Below, piece after piece: positions 32,051 to 38,592 of a DNA stretch of 38,592 bases; position 1 is the first letter of the stretch, and the number at the start of each line of letters is the position of its first letter. Source of the stretch: an uncultured Clostridia bacterium (GTDB taxonomy: Bacteria; Bacillota; Clostridia; TANB77; CAG-508); NCBI GenBank assembly GCA_944391975.1, contig CALXVK010000006.1:1-38592 (forward strand), read 5' to 3'. The translations under genes and the position numbers were made by a program. The notes under the pieces are model-generated. The model did not search any database. It worked only from the letters and a program-made list of their open reading frames with translations, and was not told the origin of the DNA.

Positions 32051-32081
32051 TTGACTTAGAGCTAACTTTAAGCTATATAAT
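32051..32081 (+). promoter_or_regulatory. MerR-type promoter/operator before the CMD-cupin gene
   Basis: TTGACT 32051-32056 and TATAAT 32076-32081, 19-base spacer. The first 22 bases follow the pattern TTGACTTRGAGYTWACTTWAAG shared with 24925-24946. The dyad is CTTAGAG-CTAA-CTTTAAG (6 of 7 pairs). Confidence 0.8.
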
Positions 32082-32117
32082 CAGATTGTTCAAAAAGATA
32101 ATAAGGAGGTAATAAAA

Positions 32118-32858
32118 ATGGAAAAACAAAAAGCTGGAAGAGATAATTTAGGAAAATTAGCTTCAAAATTTGCTGAATTAAATGATGATGTATTATTTGG
32201 AGAAGTATGGTCTAGGGAAGATAAATTATCTTTAAGAGACAGATCTATGATTACAATTTCTGCTTTAATGGCTCAAGGTTTATATCCACAATTAAAATCT
32301 CATTTCATTATAGGAAAAAAACATGGAATAAATAAAGAAGAGGCAGTTGAAATTGTAACTCAACTTGCATTTTATTCAGGATGGCCTAAAGCTTGGAGTG
32401 CATTTTCATTAATTCAAGAAGTTTATGGAGATGAAGATTCTAAAGAAGTTCATGGTGGAGTATTTGGAATGGGTGAACCAAATACTGCTTATTCACAATA
32501 TTTTATTGGAACTTCATATTTAAAACCATTAACAAAACAAGGAGAATCAGTAGTTGGTTTGGCAAATGTTACATTTGAACCAGGATGTAGAAATAATTGG
32601 CATATTCATCATTCTACAAATGGTGGAGGACAAATTCTTATTTGTGTTGAAGGAGAAGGATGGTATCAAGAAGAAGGAAAAACAGCACAAAGTTTAAATG
32701 TAGGAGATGTTGTTGTAATTCCTGCAAATATTAAACATTGGCATGGAGCTAAGAAAGATTTATGGTTTAGTCATATTGCTGTTGAAGTGCCAGGAAAAAA
32801 TACGTCAAACGAATGGTGTGAACCAGTATTTGATGAAGAATATAATAAATTAAGCTAA
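32118..32858 (+). CDS. Carboxymuconolactone decarboxylase-like and cupin fusion protein
   Basis: A 246-residue two-domain protein. Residues 1-105 are a CMD-family helical domain (DRSMITISALMAQGLYPQL, SHFIIGKKHGINKEEAVEIV), without the CxxC pair that would give AhpD-like peroxidase activity. Residues about 120-235 are a cupin barrel with motif 1 NNWHIHHS (H162 and H164) and Q172 where Glu is usual, and motif 2 GDVVVIPANIKHWHG (H207). Such fusions are common in anaerobes and are found near AdhR-type regulators, with a role in aldehyde or quinone-like stress suspected. The MerR-type promoter upstream supports that. AAGGAGG precedes the ATG. It is transcribed alone. Confidence 0.92.
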   Translation: MEKQKAGRDNLGKLASKFAELNDDVLFGEVWSREDKLSLRDRSMITISALMAQGLYPQLKSHFIIGKKHGINKEEAVEIVTQLAFYSGWPKAWSAFSLIQEVYGDEDSKEVHGGVFGMGEPNTAYSQYFIGTSYLKPLTKQGESVVGLANVTFEPGCRNNWHIHHSTNGGGQILICVEGEGWYQEEGKTAQSLNVGDVVVIPANIKHWHGAKKDLWFSHIAVEVPGKNTSNEWCEPVFDEEYNKLS

Positions 32859-32903
32859 TATAGTGTATAAAATTAGGCTCTTTGAAAAATATTAATTTTT
32901 AAG

Positions 32904-32933
32904 TTGAAATATTAAATAATTTAGTAATATAAT
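32904..32933 (+). promoter_or_regulatory. Promoter of the VanXY-like gene
   Basis: TTGAAA 32904-32909, 18-base spacer, TATAAT 32928-32933, 37 bases before the ATG. Confidence 0.65.
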
Positions 32934-32970
32934 AATAAAGAATTTAATGTTTTAAATATGGAGTCTAAAA

Positions 32971-33714
32971 ATGGAAGAAATAATTTTAAAAAAAGAAGAT
33001 ATTGGAAAAGGTTATCTAATATTAGTTAATTCTAATTACAAAATAAGTAACAGTGATATAGTTTTAGCTGAATTTAATGATAAATATAAAGAAATAAAAC
33101 TTGAATATATTGCAAGAAATACATTGCTTTATGTATTAAATAAAGTTTTAAAAATAAATAATGAAATTATTCCTATAAGTGGATATAGGACATTAGAAGA
33201 ACAAATTAAAATTTATAATGATTCATTACAAAATAATGGAGAAAACTATACCAAAAAATATATTGCTATACCAAATGCTAGTGAACATCAAACAGGTCTA
33301 GCTATAGATTTAGCATTAAATCAAAAAAATATTGATTTTATATGTCCTAAATTCCCTTATTACGGAATATGTCAGAAATTTAGAAATATATCTCAAGATT
33401 ATGGATTTATTGAAAGATATAAAGAGGATAAGAAAGATATTACTGAAATAGCAAAAGAAGAGTGGCATTTTCGTTATGTTGGATATCCACATTCTAAGAT
33501 AATTACAGAAAATAATTTTTGTTTAGAAGAATATATTGATTACTTAAGGAATTTTATTTATCCAACAAATCCATTGTATTTTGAAGGATATAAAATATTT
33601 TATATTCCTTATAAAAATGAAGATATAAATTTAAGCTTAAATGAAGAATATACTATGTCTGGAAACAATGTAGATGGTTTTATTTTAACTTTAAAAACTA
33701 ATAAAAACAAATAG
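32971..33714 (+). CDS. VanXY-like D,D-peptidase (peptidase family M15)
   Basis: A cytoplasmic zinc peptidase of 247 residues, no signal peptide. The motif set SGYRTLEEQ (R73), ASEHQTGLAIDLAL (zinc ligands H106 and D113) and EEWHFRYVG (E164 catalytic, H166 ligand) is complete. The core from NNGENYTKKY through the HSKII and LEEYIDYLRN stretch resembles VanXY, which cleaves D-Ala-D-Ala dipeptide and trims precursors in vancomycin resistance. VanC-type ligase and serine racemase genes are absent, so this may be ordinary cell-wall turnover. A C-terminal extension of about 50 residues (YPTNPLYFEGYKIFYIP, then SGNNVDGFIL) is not part of the known VanXY length. It is a single-gene unit. Confidence 0.88.
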   Translation: MEEIILKKEDIGKGYLILVNSNYKISNSDIVLAEFNDKYKEIKLEYIARNTLLYVLNKVLKINNEIIPISGYRTLEEQIKIYNDSLQNNGENYTKKYIAIPNASEHQTGLAIDLALNQKNIDFICPKFPYYGICQKFRNISQDYGFIERYKEDKKDITEIAKEEWHFRYVGYPHSKIITENNFCLEEYIDYLRNFIYPTNPLYFEGYKIFYIPYKNEDINLSLNEEYTMSGNNVDGFILTLKTNKNK

Positions 33715-33742
33715 AATAAAATTCTACTTGTTTTTATTTTGT
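33703..33742 (+). terminator. Terminator after the VanXY-like gene
   Basis: AAAAACAAATAGAA (33703-33716) pairs with TTCTACTTGTTTTT (33722-33735), one mismatch, overlapping the stop, with a T-rich tail. Confidence 0.85.
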
Positions 33743-33767
33743 AATTTTATGCTTTTTTTGATATAAT
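33739..33767 (+). promoter_or_regulatory. Promoter of the second ABC-F gene
   Basis: TTGTAA 33739-33744, 17-base spacer, TATAAT 33762-33767 with TGA before it (extended -10). The leader is only about 25 bases. Confidence 0.7.
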
Positions 33768-33796
33768 ACGCAAAAATAATATTATAGGTGAGAAAA

Positions 33797-35719
33797 ATGA
33801 ATTACAGAATAGTAAATGGTTCTATTAATTATGGTGCTGAAACAATATTAGAAGAAATAAATTTTGAAATAAATGAAAAAGATAAAATAGCAATTGTTGG
33901 AAGAAATGGAAGTGGTAAAACTACTTTACTTAAAGCTATTGTAAATAATTCTATGTTAGAAGAAGGAATAGGAGCAAGTAAATTTGGAGTATATAAACAA
34001 GGTTCTCCAGCAATTGGCTATCTAAAACAAATTGATTTTGAAGATGATTCAAAATCAATGTTAGAAGAAATTCTAAAAGTATATAAAGATATAACTGATT
34101 TAGAAAATAAAATAGAAAATTTAAGCTCTAAAATGAAAGAAAGTAATGATGAAAAGCTAATAAGAAATTACACAGAAAGTTTAGACAAATATGAATTTTT
34201 AGGTGGGTATACATATAAAAAGGAATATGAAACAGCAATAAAAAAATTTGGATTTAAATCTGAAGATGAGAATAAAAAGATATCAGAATTTTCAGGAGGC
34301 CAAAGAACTAAGATAGCTTTTTTAAAATTGATTCTTAGTAAACCAGATATATTACTTTTAGATGAACCAACAAATCATTTAGATATCGCAGCAATAGAAT
34401 GGCTTGAAGGTTATTTAAGAAATTATCCAAAAGCAGTCGTTATTGTTTCACATGATAGAATGTTTTTAGATAGAATAGTAAATAAAGTTTATGAAATAGA
34501 GTATGGAACTATAACTGCATATAAAGGAAATTATAGAGATTTTGAAGTTCAAAAAAGAGCAAATTATGAAAAGCAATTAAAAGATTATGAATATCAGCAA
34601 TCAGAGATAAAAAGATTGACAGATATAGCTAATAGGTTTAAGTATAAGCCAACAAAAGCTAAAATGGCTCTTTCAAAACTAAAACAAATTGAAAGAATGG
34701 TAAAAATAGAAGAACCAAATAAATATGATTTAAAAACATTTCATAATAATTTCAATATTAAAGAAAGTGGAAAAAATGTTTTAGAAGTAAAAGAATTAAA
34801 AATAGGATATAATAAAGTAATACAAAAAATCACATTTTCACTTTATAGAGGACAAAAACTTGGAGTTATTGGAGAAAATGGAATTGGCAAATCAACATTA
34901 TTAAAAACTATTGCAGGATTAATACCTTCTTTAGGGGGAAGTTTTTCATTTGGACATAATGTATCTTTAGGATATTTTGACCAACAATTAGAATTTAGAA
35001 ATATTGAAAATACAGTATATGAAGAATTTATTGAAGAATTTCCTGAATTAACTACAACAAAAGCAAGAACAATACTTGGTAGTTTCTTATTTACAGGCGA
35101 AGATGTTGAAAAACAAATAAAAGTATTGTCAGGAGGAGAAAAAGCAAGATTAAAGCTTTGTGAGATTTTTAAAAAAGAACCAAATTTTCTTTTACTAGAT
35201 GAGCCAACCAATCACATGGATATAATAGGAAAAGAAAGTTTAGAACAAATCTTAAGTGAATATAAAGGAACATTAATTTTTGTATCTCATGATAGATATT
35301 TTGTAAATAAAATATCAGATAAAATATTGGATTTTAAACCAGGCAAAGTGACTTTTTTTGATGGTAATTATGATGAATTTCAAGAATGGAAAGAAAAAAA
35401 TAGAAAACAGGAAGAAATAAATAGTAGTGAAAATAGTAAAATATATGTTAACGAAAAGAAAGAAAAAAGTTCCAAAAATCAATTTTTGTTAAATAAAGAA
35501 AATATCAGAAGAAAAAATAAGATAAATAAAATTGAAAAAGAAATTGAAGAAAAAGAAGAAGAGATAAAAATAATTGAAAATGAAATGAAAAAAGAGGAAA
35601 ATACTACTGATTATATAAAATTAAATGAGCTTCAAAGTAAAATTCAAGAGCTAAATAAAGAGATAGAAGAAAAAATGCAAGAATGGGATAGTTTAAGTGA
35701 ATTAATTGAAGAAAATTAA
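33797..35719 (+). CDS. ABC-F family ATPase, YdiF/Uup-like
   Basis: A soluble twin-ATPase; from the ATG at 33797 it has 640 residues. A GTG at 33788 is in frame but overlaps the GGTGAG ribosome binding site and is rejected. Motifs: Walker A GRNGSGKTT, signature FSGGQRTK, Walker B LLLDEPTNHLDI; second set GENGIGKST, LSGGEKAR and LLLDEPTNHMDI. The C-terminal 80-90 residues form a highly charged coiled coil (KIEKEIEEKEEEIKIIEN and beyond), typical of the YdiF and Uup subfamilies, which act on the ribosome, not in resistance. The linker is shorter than in the Lsa-like protein of this window, so the two ABC-F genes are probably not duplicates. It has its own promoter. Confidence 0.94.
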   Translation: MNYRIVNGSINYGAETILEEINFEINEKDKIAIVGRNGSGKTTLLKAIVNNSMLEEGIGASKFGVYKQGSPAIGYLKQIDFEDDSKSMLEEILKVYKDITDLENKIENLSSKMKESNDEKLIRNYTESLDKYEFLGGYTYKKEYETAIKKFGFKSEDENKKISEFSGGQRTKIAFLKLILSKPDILLLDEPTNHLDIAAIEWLEGYLRNYPKAVVIVSHDRMFLDRIVNKVYEIEYGTITAYKGNYRDFEVQKRANYEKQLKDYEYQQSEIKRLTDIANRFKYKPTKAKMALSKLKQIERMVKIEEPNKYDLKTFHNNFNIKESGKNVLEVKELKIGYNKVIQKITFSLYRGQKLGVIGENGIGKSTLLKTIAGLIPSLGGSFSFGHNVSLGYFDQQLEFRNIENTVYEEFIEEFPELTTTKARTILGSFLFTGEDVEKQIKVLSGGEKARLKLCEIFKKEPNFLLLDEPTNHMDIIGKESLEQILSEYKGTLIFVSHDRYFVNKISDKILDFKPGKVTFFDGNYDEFQEWKEKNRKQEEINSSENSKIYVNEKKEKSSKNQFLLNKENIRRKNKINKIEKEIEEKEEEIKIIENEMKKEENTTDYIKLNELQSKIQELNKEIEEKMQEWDSLSELIEEN

Positions 35720-35815
35720 GATTTTTATTATTGATATAAAATATAATTTATGATATATAAAAATAAAAAAGTATTAGAAAAAAATAATTAATTTATATAT
35801 TAAGGAGTTTTTATT

Positions 35816-36022
35816 ATGAGATGCCCTAATTGTGGAAGTGAAAATATATCAAGCATTATAGATACTAAAACGAAAACAAAAGGTTTTGATGGCGGAAATG
35901 CATGTTGTGGTTATTTATTATTTGGATGGCCAGGGGTATTATGTGGATTATGTAATACAGGAGATACAACAACAGAGACTAGAACAACAAATATTTGTAA
36001 TGATTGTGGGACTAGATTTTAA
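35816..36022 (+). CDS. Small double-zinc-ribbon protein, 68 aa
   Basis: Begins with CPNC (residues 3-6) and ends with CNDCGTRF (C61 and C64), two CxxC pairs that probably bind one zinc as a ribbon. Between them is a glycine-, cysteine- and aromatic-rich stretch (GNACCGYLLFGWPGVLCGLC) that is hydrophobic and unusual for a soluble ribbon; it might be a short membrane-associated loop. AAGGAG precedes the ATG. The stop TAA is followed at once by the ATG of the next gene, so translation is coupled. Confidence 0.8.
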   Translation: MRCPNCGSENISSIIDTKTKTKGFDGGNACCGYLLFGWPGVLCGLCNTGDTTTETRTTNICNDCGTRF

Positions 36023-36379
36023 ATGAAAAAGAGTACAAAAATTAAAATATGGGCATATTTTATGAGACTTGGAAATAGATGTGGATGTCATCAGATGGAA
36101 AGTAGAAGTTTTAAAATAAAAGGATGGCAATTCCCGATTTGTAGCAGATGTACCGGTATATTAGTTGGACAGATACTAGGTGTTTTAATCTATATATTGA
36201 AATTTAGGATTCCTATTTATATATCTGCTATATTTTTATTAATAATGTTTTTAGACTGGTATATTCAATATAAAAAGATAAAAGAATCTACAAATTTAAG
36301 AAGATTTATAACTGGAACTTTAGCTGGAATTGCTCAGATAGCAATTTTGGGTGAAGTAATTTATTTTATTTTTATTTAA
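36023..36379 (+). CDS. DUF2085 family membrane protein
   Basis: A 118-residue membrane protein with the DUF2085 signature near the N-terminus: CGCHQMESRSFKIKG (residues about 20-34), then QFPICSRCTGILVG (about 36-49). The cysteines and histidine probably bind a metal at the membrane surface. Three hydrophobic segments follow (about 46-60, 65-80 and 95-117). The start directly follows the stop of the zinc-ribbon gene, with no separate strong ribosome binding site, so it depends on coupled translation. Family function is unknown; the link of two metal-binding small proteins in one unit is suggestive of a shared complex. Confidence 0.9.
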   Translation: MKKSTKIKIWAYFMRLGNRCGCHQMESRSFKIKGWQFPICSRCTGILVGQILGVLIYILKFRIPIYISAIFLLIMFLDWYIQYKKIKESTNLRRFITGTLAGIAQIAILGEVIYFIFI

Positions 36380-36535
36380 TTAAATATTAAGGGAAAAAAT
36401 TGGCAGTGAAATGGAGAAAATCAAAATAAGTGGCTTGTTTATGTTTAAAAAAATAAAAATATAATTAATTATTAAAAATACCAACTAAAATTCTTTAATA
36501 AACGTCTAAATATTAGAAAGGTAATTGGTGAAATT

Positions 36536-37645
36536 ATGAAAAAAAGGATATTTATCGTTTTAGGAATAATAGTTGTTATTTTTTTATTAATATACGGAAT
36601 TATTTTTTATATTGATTATAGAAACATTACTAGAGGGAAATTACCAATTTTTGCATCAGAAGTAAATAAAGAAACTTATCAAGGTTTAGGATATTTAGTG
36701 AATGTAAAATATTATGAGGATACTGAAAATATTGAAACAATGGACCTATATTTATTTGGAAAACATGTAGGTGGAGTTGTTATATGTTATGATAGTGGAT
36801 TATATAGTAGTGATGATCAAACAAATAATAGCACAATAACTATTAAAGATGGTAAGATACAAAATGAAAATTTATTAGATGAGTTTATTGAAAAGGCAAA
36901 TAGTAAGCAAAATGCAAATTTACAAATTGATATTATTTCAGATAAAAATAAAGAAACAATTAATTTAGAATACATAATTGGCAAATATTATATAAATAAT
37001 GATACAACTTCTACAACAAATATGACTGCTCCTGATAGAAATTGGAATTTTGATGATTATCAAGAATATTATGGATATTATAAATTAGTAAAAAATGGAG
37101 AAGAGGAAAGCTTTGATGATTATCATTTTGATATTATAAGAGAAACAAATGATAATGTAGTAAGTGTTATTTTTTATTCAGAAATGATAGACTTAATTGA
37201 AATTCCAAAAATATGCGAATACAATTTAGATAGTTCATTATATAAAAAAATATATGGAGATTTAATATATAACCAAAGAAAAGATGTAGGTATAGAACAA
37301 ATTGCTGAGAAAGGTCAATTTGATAATTCGGATTTTGGATTGTATACATTTGGTGGGAATGTTTTAATTATTGTAGAAGGAGATATGGCATATTCATTAG
37401 AAGATGCTTTAAGTCACAAAGTGATAACAGTTCAAGATATTTTAGATCAAGCAAAACTTGATGAAAAATACGGAATCTGTCAAATATCATTATTTAATGA
37501 TGGAGGAAGTATAGAGTATAGATATAAAGATTATACTATACTAAAATATAATACTTTGGATGGAAATAAAGATTTATTTATAGCAATGTCTGAGTCTTTA
37601 ATGCCTGATACAATAATTAATTCTGTAAATGAAATTGGATATTAA
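36536..37645 (+). CDS. Membrane-anchored hypothetical protein, 369 aa
   Basis: Residues 6-27 are a single N-terminal membrane anchor after a KKR start; there is no lipobox cysteine. The rest is an extracytoplasmic soluble domain, acidic and aromatic-rich. The stretch PIFASEVNKETYQGLGYLVN, followed by YYEDTENIETMDLYLFGKHV, looks like a beta-sandwich motif that recurs in surface proteins of gut Clostridia in my memory, but I cannot attach a named family. The last third (from about 250) contains a separate beta region ending in LMPDTIINSVNEIGY. The ribosome binding site is GGTGA. Function is unknown. A bidirectional terminator follows. Confidence 0.78.
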   Translation: MKKRIFIVLGIIVVIFLLIYGIIFYIDYRNITRGKLPIFASEVNKETYQGLGYLVNVKYYEDTENIETMDLYLFGKHVGGVVICYDSGLYSSDDQTNNSTITIKDGKIQNENLLDEFIEKANSKQNANLQIDIISDKNKETINLEYIIGKYYINNDTTSTTNMTAPDRNWNFDDYQEYYGYYKLVKNGEEESFDDYHFDIIRETNDNVVSVIFYSEMIDLIEIPKICEYNLDSSLYKKIYGDLIYNQRKDVGIEQIAEKGQFDNSDFGLYTFGGNVLIIVEGDMAYSLEDALSHKVITVQDILDQAKLDEKYGICQISLFNDGGSIEYRYKDYTILKYNTLDGNKDLFIAMSESLMPDTIINSVNEIGY

Positions 37646-37653
37646 TAATATAA

Positions 37654-37691
37654 AAACTAGGAGCCACGTTTTTACACGTGACTCTTAGTTT
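37654..37691. terminator. Bidirectional terminator
   Basis: AAACTAGGAGCCACGT (37654-37669) pairs with ACGTGACTCTTAGTTT (37676-37691) with two G-U pairs. It overlaps the 3' end of the minus-strand gene and serves both convergent genes. Confidence 0.85.
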
Positions 37692-38247
37692 GAGTTGTCA
37701 GTAATTGCTGTGCAGTTTTTTTCCATACAAATGCTTTATGCTTCCACGAAAAGAATTTTGTAATTTCTTCAATTTCCATAAAATCAGCATTATTTATTGC
37801 TAATAACAGTTGATCGTATTTCTCTTCAACAGAATTTTTTTTCATATATTCTTTAAGCAATCTAAATTCAAGCTGTTCTTTTTCAGACTCTTTCATAGCA
37901 GTATAATTTTTAAATGCTAGTTTTACCCAATAAATCTCAGGATATTTAATTGTATCTAAAATTTTAGCATTAAATTTATCTGTTATAAATAGTTTGATAT
38001 GAACATACAGTGAAGTATTATCATCATGTAAAAATGATCTATCACGTATGCCTGTTGATACAATAATATATGTAAAATCGATTATTTTTGTATCACATAT
38101 CCGTTTGCCATCATGAGCAATCACCTCTCCAGGGTTAACTCGAAATGGATCGCCAGGATTTTTTTCAAAAATTCTTACTCGAAGATCATTTACTAATTTA
38201 CCATCAAAGTTTTCTTTCCGCCATATAAAATTTGTATAATATTTCAT
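37672..38247 (-). CDS. Hypothetical protein, 191 aa
   Basis: A soluble, moderately basic protein with no signal peptide. The N-terminal half has beta-like phrases (YYTNFIWRKENFDGKLVND, RVRIFEKNPGDPFRVNPGEV) with a proline-rich turn DPFRVNPGEVIAHDGK; the C-terminal half is helical (MKESEKEQLEFRLLKEYMKK). No family is recognised. AAGGAGG precedes the ATG on the minus strand, and a terminator follows, so it is a credible gene. A hand-counted 60-base block (38101-38160) has 50% GC, far above the 23-33% of other blocks, although other parts of the gene are normal. It may be a late arrival. It may face the regulatory region of the next gene, with which it is divergent. Confidence 0.72.
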   Translation of the reverse strand: MKYYTNFIWRKENFDGKLVNDLRVRIFEKNPGDPFRVNPGEVIAHDGKRICDTKIIDFTYIIVSTGIRDRSFLHDDNTSLYVHIKLFITDKFNAKILDTIKYPEIYWVKLAFKNYTAMKESEKEQLEFRLLKEYMKKNSVEEKYDQLLLAINNADFMEIEEITKFFSWKHKAFVWKKTAQQLLTTQTKSHV

Positions 38248-38528
38248 TTTGTTCCTCCTTACAACTCTTTTTTATGTTTTGTATTCCTACATAACACATT
38301 AATTATAGCATATTTTCAAGTAGTATTCAATTTTATACAAACACTTTTTTGAATTAAAACTTATTAAAATTTATATAAAAAATATTTTATTATAAGTAAT
38401 ATTGACATTTAATAAAAAATATAATAAAATGCAAACAATAGTTCTAAAGTCACGATCCGTAAATAATACACATAAAATTAAATTAAATTTTAAAATTTGA
38501 CTAAAAATAAATAAAGGAGACGATAAAA
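38248..38528. other. Intergenic region between divergent genes
   Basis: About 280 bases without a gene. It holds a promoter for the edge gene (38402-38430) and the ribosome binding site AAGGAGG of the minus-strand gene at its left end. The rest is plain AT-rich DNA in which I see no clear repeat or RNA structure. Confidence 0.6.
38402..38430 (+). promoter_or_regulatory. Promoter of the edge gene
   Basis: TTGACA 38402-38407, 17-base spacer, TAAAAT 38425-38430. Confidence 0.65.
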
Positions 38529-38592
38529 ATGAACAAGATAAATACATATGATGTTTATGGTAATAAATATGTGGCAGAAATTGAAAACTTAA
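38529..38592 (+). CDS. Start of a gene cut by the right edge
   Basis: AAAGGAG at 38514-38520 and ATG 38529 start a frame reading MNKINTYDVYGNKYVAEIEN, which runs off the window. A promoter lies upstream. The product cannot be assigned. Confidence 0.6.
   Translation, partial: MNKINTYDVYGNKYVAEIENL

Noticed and set aside
36380..36535. Possible gene remnant before the 369-residue protein
   Set aside because: Only short frames with stops, no ribosome binding site apart from that of the next gene; nothing supported.

Overview
The window is a very AT-rich (hand-counted 60-base samples mostly 23-33% G+C), gene-dense stretch of a bacterial chromosome. Strong AGGAGG-type ribosome binding sites, a tyrosyl T-box leader, U-tailed hairpin terminators, RNase Y, an Lsa-like ABC-F protein, a VanXY-like enzyme and the remains of a dipicolinate synthase subunit B gene all point to a low-GC Gram-positive, most likely an anaerobic clostridial lineage with spore-forming ancestry. 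I cannot name the species. There is no phage, IS element, CRISPR array, rRNA or plasmid machinery; the single tyrosine recombinase looks like a chromosomal XerC/XerD-type gene.

Layout. 1-4.4 kb: a truncated membrane protein, an unknown 183-residue protein, a NatA-like ABC ATPase with a permease fused to a CPBP intramembrane protease, and a YvyF-like zinc-finger protein. 4.4-9.1 kb: housekeeping block of T-box/tyrS, rny, tRNA-Thr(AGT) and ychF. 9.2-14.5 kb: a small LPYTG wall-anchored protein, then a tight run of an unknown 462-residue protein, a small membrane protein, tmk, nadD and a membrane WG-repeat protein. 14.5-17.7 kb: fucO-like alcohol dehydrogenase, Dps, tRNA-Leu(TAA), tsaC/ywlC and a conserved hypothetical. 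17.8-25.5 kb: accessory and stress genes: DUF4097 protein, membrane XRE regulator, SHOCT membrane protein, flavin-reductase-like protein, ABC-F, ECF sigma with a membrane partner, an MBL-fold hydrolase and a MerR regulator. 25.5-32 kb: DUF212 protein, GT39-like glycosyltransferase, a frameshifted dpaB, polysaccharide deacetylase, CmpB-like membrane protein, acyl-ACP thioesterase and a tyrosine recombinase. 32-38.6 kb: CMD-cupin fusion protein, VanXY-like peptidase, a second ABC-F, zinc-ribbon/DUF2085 pair, two unknown genes and the start of a gene cut by the right edge.

Links between genes. The best regulatory inference is that the MerR regulator at 25030 controls itself and the CMD-cupin gene 7 kb away, because both have near-identical promoters with the 19-bp spacer typical of MerR targets. 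The sigma factor at 22365 overlaps its membrane partner and probably forms a sigma/anti-sigma switch. The DUF4097, XRE and SHOCT genes resemble an envelope-stress-type cluster, but that is inference. Envelope work recurs: LPYTG protein, deacetylase, VanXY-like peptidase, glycosyltransferase.

I did not find a convincing wholly new multi-gene system. The most notable points are a tRNA-Thr with AGT anticodon whose 19-56 tertiary pair is A-U instead of G-C, the broken dpaB gene, the MerR operator pair, a long perfect inverted repeat at 19215-19271, and a 20-codon leader peptide before the deacetylase gene.
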